In this document: positions 24,272 to 32,576 of the stretch, piece by piece
Layout: the number at the start of each line of letters is the position of its first letter
Numbering within the stretch: position 1 is the stretch's first letter
Assembly: GCA_938004185.1 (NCBI GenBank)
Contig: CALKWN010000065.1
Location: 186,001-250,000, forward strand
Source of the DNA: an uncultured candidate division WWE3 bacterium
Lineage (GTDB): Bacteria > Patescibacteriota > WWE3 > UBA101185 > UBA10185
DNA length: 64,000 nt
Direction: 5' to 3'
The notes under the pieces: generated by a model
The model's database searches: none
What the model was told of the DNA's origin: nothing
The model's input: the letters and a program-made list of their open reading frames with translations, nothing else
Translations under genes and position numbers: made by a program

Positions 24272-24598
24272 ATGTTAGATGGTTATTGGAGAGTCTATTT
24301 AGAGGACGGATCATACCTTGGTAGATTTTGCACAAATGCAGAAAACACAGTACTGTGGGTAAACCAAGAAACAGCGGATCGTATTTTTACGAACGAGGTA
24401 CTACACATGGACGAAGTAGAAGGTACTAAGGCATGGAAAGTAAAAGTTACAGGGAATTGCAAGGGAAGACCCAACGAGTTACTTATTAAAAAAATTGGTG
24501 ACCGTCAAGAGAGATATCCTGTAGAAAACAAGCGGACAAAAAAGTCATTAATTGAAAGATTGTTCGGAAAAAGAAACGAGGTGACAGAAAGGAGATAA
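24272..24598 (+). CDS. WRVY-family small protein 2
   Basis: 108 residues. YWRVYLEDGSYLGRF at the start, VLHMDEVEGTKAWKVKVT in the middle, KKIGDRQERYPV near 75-88, then a basic tail ending about 20 residues later. Strong AAGGAGG 4-5 nt before the ATG. About half identical to its downstream neighbour over the shared core, implying a fairly recent duplication. Confidence 0.72.
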   Translation: MLDGYWRVYLEDGSYLGRFCTNAENTVLWVNQETADRIFTNEVLHMDEVEGTKAWKVKVTGNCKGRPNELLIKKIGDRQERYPVENKRTKKSLIERLFGKRNEVTERR

Positions 24599-24601
24599 CA
24601 G

Positions 24602-24901
24602 ATGTTAGATGGGATTTGGAGAGTATACAAGCACGGAGCCTATCTTGGAAAGTTCACAACTTGTGTAGGAGCTGATGCTATCGTTGCAGATCGTTACGAC
24701 GCTATCAAGTTCGATTGTGGTGACATTTTACATATGGATGAAACTCATACCACGAAGGCTTGGGAAGTAAGGGTAACAAAGAGGGAACCGGGAGCCGACA
24801 AAATCTATATTTACTTTGAAAAGATTGCTGATCGACCCGCGCAGTACCCTGTATCCGAAAAACCTAAAAAGAAATTTTTGGGAATATTCAAAAAAAAGTA
24901 G
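24602..24901 (+). CDS. WRVY-family small protein 3
   Basis: 99 residues. IWRVYKHGAYLGKF, GDILHMDETHTTKAWEVRVT and FEKIADRPAQYPV mirror the preceding protein; the tail is short, basic and aromatic (KKKFLGIFKKK), which could bind membrane or nucleic acid. AAAGGAG precedes the ATG. Last gene of the unit, followed by a strong terminator. Confidence 0.72.
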   Translation: MLDGIWRVYKHGAYLGKFTTCVGADAIVADRYDAIKFDCGDILHMDETHTTKAWEVRVTKREPGADKIYIYFEKIADRPAQYPVSEKPKKKFLGIFKKK

Positions 24902-24916
24902 TGTTTGGTTTTGACC

Positions 24917-24957
24917 GGGGGTAGCATTCACATTGCTGATTGATACCCCCATTTTTT
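24917..24957 (+). terminator. Terminator of the WRVY operon
   Basis: GGGGGTA (24917-24923) pairs with TACCCCC (24944-24950), then ATTTTTT. Confidence 0.85.
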
Positions 24958-24983
24958 GTTGTGGAACGAGTGTTTTGGACAAG

Positions 24984-25027
24984 AAAAAACCGCCCTATTT
25001 CTTCTTTTTGAGATAGAAACAAGGCGG
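24984..25027 (-). terminator. Terminator of the beta-propeller gene
   Basis: CCGCC at 24990-24994 pairs with GGCGG at 25023-25027, extended by CTATTTC/GATAGAAA-type pairing. In the minus direction it ends in six T (24984-24989). Confidence 0.75.
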
Positions 25028-25037
25028 CGTTGGTAGA

Positions 25038-26246
25038 TTACGGAAGGGGAACCATGTCGTAGTCGGAAATTGTATCTCCGTACTCAGTCGGTTCGTTATC
25101 TGTAATCTGTTTCGTTGTTTTTGTTGTGATGTTGTAAACAAAAAGATTTTTTGCGAGATTGAGGTTTTTCATATTATACGTGCTCTTTGTCCACACAAGA
25201 AAGTTATTGCCAAACCAGTAAGGATCGTCACTAAACCTACGGATGTTAATGGTTACATGGGTAACATCACTTGTTAGAGTGTCATACAGAGCTGCAGATT
25301 CATACCCGCGATTATTGATACAGGTCACGATTTTGTATCCATCCGGGCTCCATTTGGGGCGAATTTCAATATCTTCACAGTTTCCGGGAATTTGCTCAGA
25401 TACTTTCGTATCCAGATCAAAGATATATGTTTTTCCGTCATTAACGTATGAGATCTTTCTTCCGTCCGGTGATACTTCAGGGCTATGGCCGTTTGCTATT
25501 TTGTAAAAGCCCAAATACATGCCGTGGTGTAGTTTAGCGATATATATCTCATCGCCTCTTTCTTCCTTCTCTATATGTGAGTGAAATACAGCTGATTGCC
25601 TGCCTTCTTCGTCATCTTTTACCCAGGAAAGATCCCATACATTCATTATAGGTCCGGTTATACCGTAATCTTCAGATCCGATTTCGTCGCTCATGCAAAA
25701 CTGTCCCTCAGGATCCCCGTCTATCCTACAGTTGTAAGAAAAAGTACCGACATCGTGGATACAGGTTTTATTTGTACCGTCAATTCCGATAAAACATAGA
25801 TTATCGTAGCTAAAAGGTCCTGTATATATCGAATAGGCGACTAACTTGCCATCCAAAGAAATTTTTGGATTGTATTCTCGATACAAGATCGTTTTCGTGA
25901 TATTTCTCAGATTTTTACCCGAACTGTCGGATACCCAAATATCCGTTCCCTCAGCGTGTGTTTCATAAACATCTTGGTATCTTAAAAAAACAATAGTTTT
26001 CCCGTCTTTAGATATATCCGGTGAAAACGCATTTTCGAGAAAAATTTTATGTTGCCAAGACGTTGTGTCTAAAATATACATATCTTCTCTGAGTGTATCT
26101 CCTAGAATTGTACCTGTGACGCGGTTGTTGAATACTCTGGTAAACAGCGCTCTTTTTGGGTAGTTTCCACCGGCTTCTGTGAAACCAAGAACTGATAAAC
26201 ACAGCGCTATGCTAACAAAAACAACTATTAACTTTTTAACGTTCAT
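25038..26246 (-). CDS. Secreted TolB/WD40-like beta-propeller protein
   Basis: 402 residues with a signal peptide (about 1-25, ending TEA). At least four PD40-type propeller blades are visible: SPDISKDGKTIVF, NPKISLDGKLVAYS, SPEVSPDGRKISYV and RPKWSPDGYKIVT. Four cysteines in the middle (NLCFIG, KTCIH, YNCRID, QFCMSD) may form disulfides. No enzymatic domain, so ligand binding at the surface is likely. Monocistronic, with a consensus promoter (26304-26332), AAGGAGACGATAATG start and its own terminator. Confidence 0.78.
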   Translation of the reverse strand: MNVKKLIVVFVSIALCLSVLGFTEAGGNYPKRALFTRVFNNRVTGTILGDTLREDMYILDTTSWQHKIFLENAFSPDISKDGKTIVFLRYQDVYETHAEGTDIWVSDSSGKNLRNITKTILYREYNPKISLDGKLVAYSIYTGPFSYDNLCFIGIDGTNKTCIHDVGTFSYNCRIDGDPEGQFCMSDEIGSEDYGITGPIMNVWDLSWVKDDEEGRQSAVFHSHIEKEERGDEIYIAKLHHGMYLGFYKIANGHSPEVSPDGRKISYVNDGKTYIFDLDTKVSEQIPGNCEDIEIRPKWSPDGYKIVTCINNRGYESAALYDTLTSDVTHVTINIRRFSDDPYWFGNNFLVWTKSTYNMKNLNLAKNLFVYNITTKTTKQITDNEPTEYGDTISDYDMVPLP

Positions 26247-26303
26247 TATCGTCTCCTTCTATTTATTAAAGCCTTTTATTAAGGTTTTTGTTTTAATGAC
26301 GGG

Positions 26304-26332
26304 ATTTTAGCACGCCTACTTGATGAAGTCAA
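26304..26332 (-). promoter_or_regulatory. Promoter of the beta-propeller gene
   Basis: On the minus strand TTGACT (26327-26332), 17-bp spacer, TAAAAT (26304-26309). Confidence 0.75.
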
Positions 26333-26420
26333 CCTATAGCTTTAGTCCGAAAGGCTTTATTTTACTTAAACACGCTCAATGTTACGAAACACTCGTTTTC
26401 TAAAAACCGAATCAACGCAT

Positions 26421-26449
26421 TTGACAAGCACTATAGGATAATATAGTAT
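26421..26449 (+). promoter_or_regulatory. Promoter of paired membrane protein A
   Basis: TTGACA (26421-26426), 17-bp spacer, TAGTAT (26444-26449). The 19 bases TTTGACAAGCACTATAGGA recur in the promoter of the paralogue at 27150-27178. Confidence 0.75.
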
Positions 26450-26486
26450 CCCGTTAATCAAAGATACTAAATAATGGAGATGTGTG

Positions 26487-27014
26487 ATGGAGATAAAGAA
26501 TTGGCAGCTTTTAGTTTTGTTAGTATTGGTAGTATCGATAACGCTTGGTTGGCTATTCCTCGGAATTTCAATACTGAGCACTGTTCATGTGTCTCTCCCG
26601 GGAACAAACGTTCTTAAGCTAACTCCTCTCAACGAGGTGGTTATTGACACAACAGATATTACATCGTTGCGTTTCTGTAGTAAAAACCGCTTTAGTTTGT
26701 ACGAGGGGTTCGATCGGTTTGACTCCGAAATTACGGGCTCACCGGATTGTCATTACGAGGTTTATTACGATGTAAAATTCACCGGAGATTTTACAAATCG
26801 CAGGGTGTTCAACGTAGAAGATGGTAGAGCCATTATGTATTTTAGCAAGGGAGTGGCATATAGTTATCTTAGAGATTACCGTGTTCATGAGTATTTTTTG
26901 TTAATCTCGACCTTTTTAGTTTTGGTTCTCTTAATAGTTTTGTCTATATTTGTAGGTGCAGTCTCTCATTACTTAAAGGGCGCTAAAACTAGTAAAAAAA
27001 CGGTAAATATCTAA
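26487..27014 (+). CDS. Paired membrane protein A, unknown function
   Basis: 175 residues: a transmembrane helix (about 7-29), an outer domain of about 105 residues with two cysteines (RFCSKN, PDCHYE), and a second helix (about 136-160) with a short basic tail. ATG at 26487 is preferred over the GTG at 26484, with GGAG 7 nt upstream. It shares plan and the motif GRAIMYFSKGVAYSYL with the next gene, which has GSAKMYTTTGVAYFYL. Confidence 0.68.
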   Translation: MEIKNWQLLVLLVLVVSITLGWLFLGISILSTVHVSLPGTNVLKLTPLNEVVIDTTDITSLRFCSKNRFSLYEGFDRFDSEITGSPDCHYEVYYDVKFTGDFTNRRVFNVEDGRAIMYFSKGVAYSYLRDYRVHEYFLLISTFLVLVLLIVLSIFVGAVSHYLKGAKTSKKTVNI

Positions 27015-27026
27015 GCAAGGCAACCC

Positions 27027-27067
27027 GCCGAATCAAATAAGGATCCCCTTTTTGGTTCGGCTTTTTT
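27027..27067 (+). terminator. Terminator after paired membrane protein A
   Basis: GCCGAA (27027-27032) pairs with TTCGGC (27056-27061), then six T. Confidence 0.75.
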
Positions 27068-27149
27068 CTTTTAAATCCCAGTCTAAATAATCATAATATG
27101 TGCAATGGGTGCCTCATTAGCTATCGGATTTGTATAACCGTAACTAAAT

Positions 27150-27178
27150 TTGACAAGCACTATAGGACATACTATTAT
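27150..27178 (+). promoter_or_regulatory. Promoter of paired membrane protein B
   Basis: TTGACA (27150-27155), 17-bp spacer, TATTAT (27173-27178), with the same 19-base core as the promoter at 26421. Confidence 0.75.
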
Positions 27179-27212
27179 TCGGGCAAATCAACCAATAAAT
27201 AAGGAGAGTAAT

Positions 27213-27737
27213 ATGGTAGATAAAATCAGTTATAAGTCGTTGTTTTTGTTTTTGGTGATTATCTTGGCCTGGTCTTTATACGGCCAATCTTTGCTAAAAA
27301 AAGCCGTTCCCGTCCTTCCCGAGAGTGCCCCGATACTATCTTTACCTTCGTCTGTTGCATACGACACGTATGAGGACACGGTGTTGCATTTTTATAGCAA
27401 CAAGCCGTTCGTAATGTATCTGGACGACGTTAAGTTTAGCGGAAATGAAATCGGAGCAACTCTAAATGGTGTATATACCTACGGAATAGATTACCCCGTT
27501 AAACTCGGAGATTCTGCTTACAAACGGGTTAAAGTACAGATCGCGGAAGGTTCGGCAAAAATGTATACAACTACAGGAGTAGCGTATTTTTATTTGATAC
27601 CCCTTGTGGTTGTTAATATACATTTCATTGTTACGTCACTGTTGGTTATCTTCGGCGTATACAGCTTTCTAATTAGAAGGTTAGTTGTGTCTTATAAACG
27701 CGATAAGCTGGTAATGAACAAAGCATATGTTCGCTGA
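27213..27737 (+). CDS. Paired membrane protein B, paralogue of A
   Basis: 174 residues from the ATG at 27213, set by AAGGAGAGTAAT just upstream; the frame extends to 27150 but that part is the promoter. A transmembrane helix (about 8-28), an outer beta-rich domain (about 40-130) ending in KRVKVQIAEGSAKMYTTTGVAY, then a second helix (about 135-158) and basic tail. The cysteines of paralogue A are absent. Function unknown. Confidence 0.68.
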   Translation: MVDKISYKSLFLFLVIILAWSLYGQSLLKKAVPVLPESAPILSLPSSVAYDTYEDTVLHFYSNKPFVMYLDDVKFSGNEIGATLNGVYTYGIDYPVKLGDSAYKRVKVQIAEGSAKMYTTTGVAYFYLIPLVVVNIHFIVTSLLVIFGVYSFLIRRLVVSYKRDKLVMNKAYVR

Positions 27738-27742
27738 GAAGC

Positions 27743-27789
27743 AAAAAACCGGATTAAAAGAGTAAACCTTTTTTGATCCGGGATTTTTT
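27743..27789. terminator. Bidirectional terminator
   Basis: CCGGAT (27749-27754) pairs with ATCCGG (27776-27781), extended by TTAAAA/TTTTTT-type pairing, with A run at 27743-27748 and T run at 27784-27789. It serves the membrane protein B gene and the convergent DUF1846 gene, whose stop codon lies at its edge. Confidence 0.75.
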
Positions 27790-29287
27790 AGTAGTCTATG
27801 GAGGCAATTTTTGTATCCGAAGTATAGTTTATTCCAAGGTTTCTCAATCCTATTGCGTCAGCTGAAGATATAATAAATGTGGAGTGGAGCTCACAATCTC
27901 TTAAGTCGTTTACCTTTTGTAGGGCGTCCTTTGCATACTTATTATCAGTAGCGCATGAGGCTAAAACAATAAGTGTTTCGTTAACTGCAAGACTTGGAGA
28001 TTTATGATCCAGCATTTTTTCTCGCATCTTTGCAATTTCAGCTAAAACTTTCGGGCTAATTAGGTCGATATCGTCGTTGATACCGGCCAGAACTTTAAGT
28101 GCGTTTATTACGGCTGCCGATTCCGAATGAAAGGTCGGAGAGTTTTTACCTGTTACTATCCTGCCGTCTTTAAGTTGTATCGCTGAGCCGCAGTAAATGT
28201 TTTTAAAGCCTTTTCCGGTTTCAGGCGCATCTTTTTCAGCCTGTCTTGCGTGTTTTACCACTTCCCTATCCTCGGGTTTTAATCCCGATTTAATCAGAAT
28301 TTCATTTATACGGTCTAGTGTTTTTAAAGTTTCCTTTCCCTCGGTCTTTCCTACAGAGTAGTTAAAGTATCTTCTAATGATTTCTTCTCTTGCTGCCTGT
28401 TTACAAAAATCATCATCTGTAATTCCGGTTGAAATCATGTTAACTCCCATGTCCGTAGGAGATTTGTATCCGAAAGGAAATTTTTCACCCGTAATTGATA
28501 CAAGTATGTCTTTAAGTATGGTGAAATTTTCGATATCACGGTTATAGTTTGTAGCACTTACTCTGTATTCTTTTGAATGAAACGGGTCAACATCGTTAAA
28601 ATCTCCAAGGTCCGCAGTTGCCGCTTCATACGCAACGTTTACAGGGTGGTCGGCAGGAAGATCCCAAACCGGAAATGTTTCAAATTTTGCAAACCCCGAA
28701 TTTACTCCCCGTGTTTTTTCAGCATGTATTTGGCTAAGACATAGTGCCATTTTTCCCGATCCGCCTCCTGCTCCTGTAACTACGACGAGCTTATTTTTAG
28801 TTTTTATGTAAGGTTGATTCTCGTAGCCTTTTAATACTTTTTCGGTGTCTTTTGGATATCCTTCGATGACATTTTGAAAATATACTTTGAAGCCGAGGTT
28901 TTTGAGTTTTCTTGAAAGTTGGTCGGCTGCCGGTTGGCCTTTATAAAGTGTTATAACGACGGCCGTTACAGGTATATCAAGACCGGTAATATCTTTTATG
29001 TCTTTTATTGTTTGTAGGTCGTATGAAAGACCGGAATCCACCCTTATTTTGCCGCGCACAAGATCTTCTGCGGATACGCAATAGAACAGGTCTATTTTTC
29101 CCATCTGTTTGAGAAGTTCAATTTTTGCGGTAGGCCGGAAGCCGGGTAGAACTCGTTTAGCGTGGTTATCGGCAAAAAGTTTACCTCCAAATTCCAGGTA
29201 TAGGCGCTCGAATTTTGCCAGCCTTTCATTTAGCTTTTTTACTTGGTTGTTTAGATATAGGTCGGTGTCGAAACCAATTTTATTCAT
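27788..29287 (-). CDS. DUF1846 (UPF0371) family protein
   Basis: 499 residues, full length for the family. Signatures: GFDTDLYLNNQ at the start, LYLEFGGKLFADNHA then RVLPGFRPTAKI (about 29-56), VTGAGGGSGKMALCLSQ (about 171-187), VWDLPADHPVN, FNDVDPFH and TDMGVNMISTGI. The family has a Rossmann-like first half with a glycine-rich loop and is conserved in Firmicutes and scattered elsewhere; its reaction has not been assigned to my knowledge. Long single gene between two bidirectional terminators. Start ATG has no clear Shine-Dalgarno. Confidence 0.88.
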   Translation of the reverse strand: MNKIGFDTDLYLNNQVKKLNERLAKFERLYLEFGGKLFADNHAKRVLPGFRPTAKIELLKQMGKIDLFYCVSAEDLVRGKIRVDSGLSYDLQTIKDIKDITGLDIPVTAVVITLYKGQPAADQLSRKLKNLGFKVYFQNVIEGYPKDTEKVLKGYENQPYIKTKNKLVVVTGAGGGSGKMALCLSQIHAEKTRGVNSGFAKFETFPVWDLPADHPVNVAYEAATADLGDFNDVDPFHSKEYRVSATNYNRDIENFTILKDILVSITGEKFPFGYKSPTDMGVNMISTGITDDDFCKQAAREEIIRRYFNYSVGKTEGKETLKTLDRINEILIKSGLKPEDREVVKHARQAEKDAPETGKGFKNIYCGSAIQLKDGRIVTGKNSPTFHSESAAVINALKVLAGINDDIDLISPKVLAEIAKMREKMLDHKSPSLAVNETLIVLASCATDNKYAKDALQKVNDLRDCELHSTFIISSADAIGLRNLGINYTSDTKIASIDY

Positions 29288-29346
29288 ACTAATTTAATTA
29301 GAATATCATTGATTTGTTTTTTGTTGTATGGGGTAAGAAAAAAATG

Positions 29347-29380
29347 CCGGAGTACTTTTCTTTTTAATAAAATACTCCGG
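29347..29380. terminator. Bidirectional terminator/hairpin
   Basis: CCGGAGTA (29347-29354) pairs with TACTCCGG (29373-29380), T-rich tracts on both sides. Ends the transcript of the membrane protein gene at 29389. Confidence 0.75.
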
Positions 29381-29388
29381 TTTTTCTG

Positions 29389-29961
29389 TCAGTCAATAAA
29401 TTCAACCTTTTTTGAAAGGACACCTTTTATGTAACTGCCGGCCTTGCTAATTGTACTGATAACTTTTTTTGCAAACAAAACCTTGAATTTTTGATAACCT
29501 TCCGTTTGGGCTATTTCGTCACCAATGTATTTACCCAATATACAAAACATTGCGATAACATACATGATGGGTGCAAATACAGGTAAAAGCACAGCCATTA
29601 GGTACCTTTCCGGTAAAGATCCTCTGTCGTATTCCTTGCCGAAACTGTCGTAAGTGAGGACAAATAGCACTATCCCAAGCAACGCGTACATCGTAAATAA
29701 CAGTACTACAGCATTAAGAATACTCAGATTATTTACTGCGATGTAAACAAATACGCCCGCTGCCTGTATTAATGCGAGTGGGTATACAAGCACCCCTTTG
29801 ATGCGAAAGCCTGTTTCTAATAGCCAAACAAAGGGTACTGCGAAAAATACCGTCAGTACTATGACCAGAAAATTGTCGCTTGGGTTTTTGGACTCAACCT
29901 CCGTATACCAGTCATAAATACGATACAACAGTGAACTTCTTTTAATTCTTACGTTACCCAT
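29389..29961 (-). CDS. Multi-helix membrane protein, unknown function
   Basis: 190 residues with about four transmembrane helices (about 30-48, 55-75, 78-102, 118-142) and a basic, amphipathic C-terminal segment. No family recognised. Its leader (CCAAAATAATAA, then AAAGGAGAGTAAAAATG) is nearly the same as those of the cassette genes at 12-14.5 kb although the proteins are unrelated. Confidence 0.7.
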   Translation of the reverse strand: MGNVRIKRSSLLYRIYDWYTEVESKNPSDNFLVIVLTVFFAVPFVWLLETGFRIKGVLVYPLALIQAAGVFVYIAVNNLSILNAVVLLFTMYALLGIVLFVLTYDSFGKEYDRGSLPERYLMAVLLPVFAPIMYVIAMFCILGKYIGDEIAQTEGYQKFKVLFAKKVISTISKAGSYIKGVLSKKVEFID

Positions 29962-30013
29962 TTTTACTCTCCTTTTTTGAGTTTCTTTTTATTATTTTGG
30001 TTTGATGCGAAGG

Positions 30014-30042
30014 ATTATACTATGGGGCTTAAATCGTGTCTA
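30014..30042 (-). promoter_or_regulatory. Promoter of the gene at 29389
   Basis: On the minus strand TAGACA (30037-30042), 17-bp spacer, TATAAT (30014-30019). Confidence 0.75.
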
Positions 30043-30068
30043 TTAGGATTTGTGGTTGTAGTTACAAC

Positions 30069-30095
30069 AAAAACACCCGACTTTAATGCCGGGTG
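30069..30095 (-). terminator. Terminator of the pilus operon
   Basis: CACCCG (30074-30079) pairs with CGGGTG (30090-30095). In the minus direction it is followed by five T (30069-30073). It closes the long operon that begins near 38.4 kb. Confidence 0.75.
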
Positions 30096-30118
30096 CCTTT
30101 AATTTTCGATTATATTTG

Positions 30119-30574
30119 TTATCTGGTAACGGATATTCCATCTGTACCGATCTCTTGAGATGCTGATACTGTTACCCTGTTACCTGTAGTAGAGACAACG
30201 CTATATCCTGTGTAGTAGTCCGAACAGTCCGTATAGTCACCTGATGTAGGATCTACAGGCATTTCAGCGATATAAGTGGGTACCAAATCAGTGCAAAGAT
30301 CTACCTGACCGGATGTGCCGGAGTCACCCACAATTGCAGCCGAACTGGCTATTCCTGAAGGAAGTGACCCGCTATTATCGGCAGCATACTGATGAATGGC
30401 ATTCAAAATTGCGCTGACGTCGCTTCTTCTTTGGACGTCGTTTGCCTGTTGGAATTGTCTCTGTGGATTAATTGCAATAAGTACGATTGAAAGTAAAATT
30501 GTCAAAACACCGATAACTACGAGAAGTTCTATGAGGGTAAAACCTCTATTATTTTTAGGCAGCTTATTTTTCAT
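30119..30574 (-). CDS. Type IV major pilin
   Basis: 151 residues. A prepilin cleavage site (NNRG/FTLIE; Gly11, Glu16) is followed by the hydrophobic helix and INPQRQFQQANDVQRRSDV, typical of CPR pilins. The C-terminal globular part has two cysteines (DLCTDL, DCSDYY) that would close the D-region disulfide. Last gene of the pilus operon, 18 nt after its neighbour and next to the terminator. Confidence 0.88.
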   Translation of the reverse strand: MKNKLPKNNRGFTLIELLVVIGVLTILLSIVLIAINPQRQFQQANDVQRRSDVSAILNAIHQYAADNSGSLPSGIASSAAIVGDSGTSGQVDLCTDLVPTYIAEMPVDPTSGDYTDCSDYYTGYSVVSTTGNRVTVSASQEIGTDGISVTR

Positions 30575-30592
30575 ATATTAATAATCCCCGAA

Positions 30593-31717
30593 TTATCTTG
30601 GTTCGTCAAGAATTTTTCCGGGGATAATGATTAAATCGTATTGTTTGTAGTCTTCGTCCTCGATAATTTCTTTTCTGACGTCATCAAACCGCTTGTACAA
30701 ATAGTCCGTAATAGCGTAAAGATCTAATTCGGATATTTCGTCGCCGTACTGCAGTATTGTTGCTGGTTCGTTTAAAACAGGGCCGCTCACAATACCGTCG
30801 ATATTAAAACCAATTAACCCAAGCTCTTCCGATACCTTTGCCATATATGCCGCATCTGTCGGAGGTGAAGACCTATCAACAACAAAAATTTCTAACTCAT
30901 TTCTTAGTTTGAAACCCGAGCTGTCGAGTGCAAAAGGGCTTTCTTCGTTAATTTCCGTGGACTGTTCGGGTTGGGGATTTTCTGGAATTACCGCACTTTC
31001 GGTCGACTCTTTAGTCACATCTTCAACCGTCTTCACAACATCCTGCTTTGTTGCCGGAATTACGACAAAAACTATAATAGCTATTAGCGCGGCCAGTATG
31101 GGTACCAGTACAACGGCGGCCTTTTTAACATTTTTAGCCTTATGGATAGGAACTAACATACCGGACCTTCTTCTAGTGTATTTAGGATGTCTTGTAGATC
31201 TGCTTTTCAAAAAATGCAATCTGTCAGCTTCTTTCCCGGTAACGTCTCTTATCGAATTGCTTCCCAATCTCGTAGAAATTATGTCGTCGGGAATAATACC
31301 GTTTATATCGAAACCTGCTTTTTCAAAGGCTGTTTGAAGAGAAATGCATAGTGATCTATTGGCGGCAACAGAATAGGCCCCATCTGCATTTTCTTCTTCA
31401 ACAAAAGTCAGCTCACCGGGATTAAAAGGAATGTTTGTGATAAAATTTTCGCGATCAAGCTCAAGTTCCAACATGTCCTTGTAAGTTTTAACGAATAATA
31501 AATCTTTGGATAAAATTAGAATCGTTCCGTCGAGCTCTATGGAGTTAGCTTTAACAAAATCGTTAATTGCCAATGCAAAAGCATCTTCATCGGTTACGGA
31601 CATTTCTACTAAAAGACCTTCTTTTAAAGGCATTACATAAAACCTTCTGCTAACGGGTTTATAAAAAGTTATACTTACCCTGCCTATGTAAATCAGTGTA
31701 GGTTTGTCTTTATTCAT
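30593..31717 (-). CDS. Pilus assembly protein with PilM-like and LytR_C-like parts
   Basis: 374 residues in three parts: an N-terminal actin/PilM-reminiscent cytosolic part (about 1-165), a transmembrane helix (about 200-224), and an outer C-terminal domain (about 272-374) that looks like LytR_C (NELEIFVVDRSS, GLIGFNIDGIV, YDLIIIPGKI). Its place between minor and major pilin genes suggests it replaces PilM/PilN/PilO in joining the cytosolic motor to the envelope (inference). It starts at the stop of the preceding gene. Confidence 0.65.
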   Translation of the reverse strand: MNKDKPTLIYIGRVSITFYKPVSRRFYVMPLKEGLLVEMSVTDEDAFALAINDFVKANSIELDGTILILSKDLLFVKTYKDMLELELDRENFITNIPFNPGELTFVEEENADGAYSVAANRSLCISLQTAFEKAGFDINGIIPDDIISTRLGSNSIRDVTGKEADRLHFLKSRSTRHPKYTRRRSGMLVPIHKAKNVKKAAVVLVPILAALIAIIVFVVIPATKQDVVKTVEDVTKESTESAVIPENPQPEQSTEINEESPFALDSSGFKLRNELEIFVVDRSSPPTDAAYMAKVSEELGLIGFNIDGIVSGPVLNEPATILQYGDEISELDLYAITDYLYKRFDDVRKEIIEDEDYKQYDLIIIPGKILDEPR

Positions 31718-32106
31718 TATTGTGATTCTTTCCAGGAGGTGATACTTAAAGCGTCATTACTTATAATTGACTCAACAACAACGATTTTTGTAAATGACTC
31801 ATAAGATCCCTCTGCAGTCATTATAATATCTTCTGCGGAATTAACATCAACTGTTCCGTTAACATTACCTGTCTGTGTTGTGCTTTCTGATAATGATCTG
31901 TTTCTTAAGAATTTTAAAATTGTATCTTCGGCGGCGGCTTCGGCTGAGTAGTAAGCTTGCTCTGAGCGTCCCAAACCTGCTGTAGCCCTTATATTTTCAA
32001 CCATTAAAATCACCGAAGCGCTAAAAATTGTCATTGCAACGACAGTAAATATTAGTAATGTCACCAGCGCCGCACCTTGTTGCTTATTTTTTAATTTTCT
32101 TTTCAT
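31717..32106 (-). CDS. PilX/PilW-like minor pilin or pilus assembly protein
   Basis: 129 residues: a basic start, QQGAALVTLLIFTVVAM hydrophobic helix without the usual Glu at +5, and SEQAYYSAEAAAEDTILKFL, the pattern of PilX N-terminal proteins that join the minor-pilin tip. Overlaps both neighbours by 1-4 nt. Confidence 0.75.
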   Translation of the reverse strand: MKRKLKNKQQGAALVTLLIFTVVAMTIFSASVILMVENIRATAGLGRSEQAYYSAEAAAEDTILKFLRNRSLSESTTQTGNVNGTVDVNSAEDIIMTAEGSYESFTKIVVVESIISNDALSITSWKESQ

Positions 32107-32576
32107 CTTATGTTATGAACTATATTTATTTCAGATTCGTCCTGAACACCTTCTTTAATAACATTGCTTGTAACCTGAATCCCCACTTCAAGAATTTCAT
32201 CACCGGAATTTGTAGCTGTAAACGAGTCTATAGTAGTATTTTCCGAATTAATGTTGTAACTTCCGGTTCCGTCATTTAACACTAAATTTGTATCGCTTAT
32301 ACTGACCGTGTAGGTAATCGAATTTGCTACGACCTGAAGAGTGCCCGATGAGTTCCCGACTGTAGGGGATACTATCGAGTCACTCTCCCTAAGTAAATTT
32401 GTAATTTTTTGTTCTATAAATTTCGAATCTCCCGAAATGTACGAAAAGGACTCGGATGCCAGCTGTGTTTCAAGCATTGAAACAAAAACTTGAGTAAATA
32501 CGGTAAGTAAAATGGCAAAAAGGCCCATGTAAAGTAGAGTTTCTATTATTGTTAAACCTTTTTCGTTCTTTTTCAT
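32103..32576 (-). CDS. Minor pilin/pseudopilin (PulJ-like)
   Basis: 157 residues: prepilin motif NEKG/LTIIETLLYMG, then a hydrophobic helix and a beta-rich C-terminal part with no cysteines. Overlaps both neighbours by 4 nt. Confidence 0.8.
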   Translation of the reverse strand: MKKNEKGLTIIETLLYMGLFAILLTVFTQVFVSMLETQLASESFSYISGDSKFIEQKITNLLRESDSIVSPTVGNSSGTLQVVANSITYTVSISDTNLVLNDGTGSYNINSENTTIDSFTATNSGDEILEVGIQVTSNVIKEGVQDESEINIVHNIR

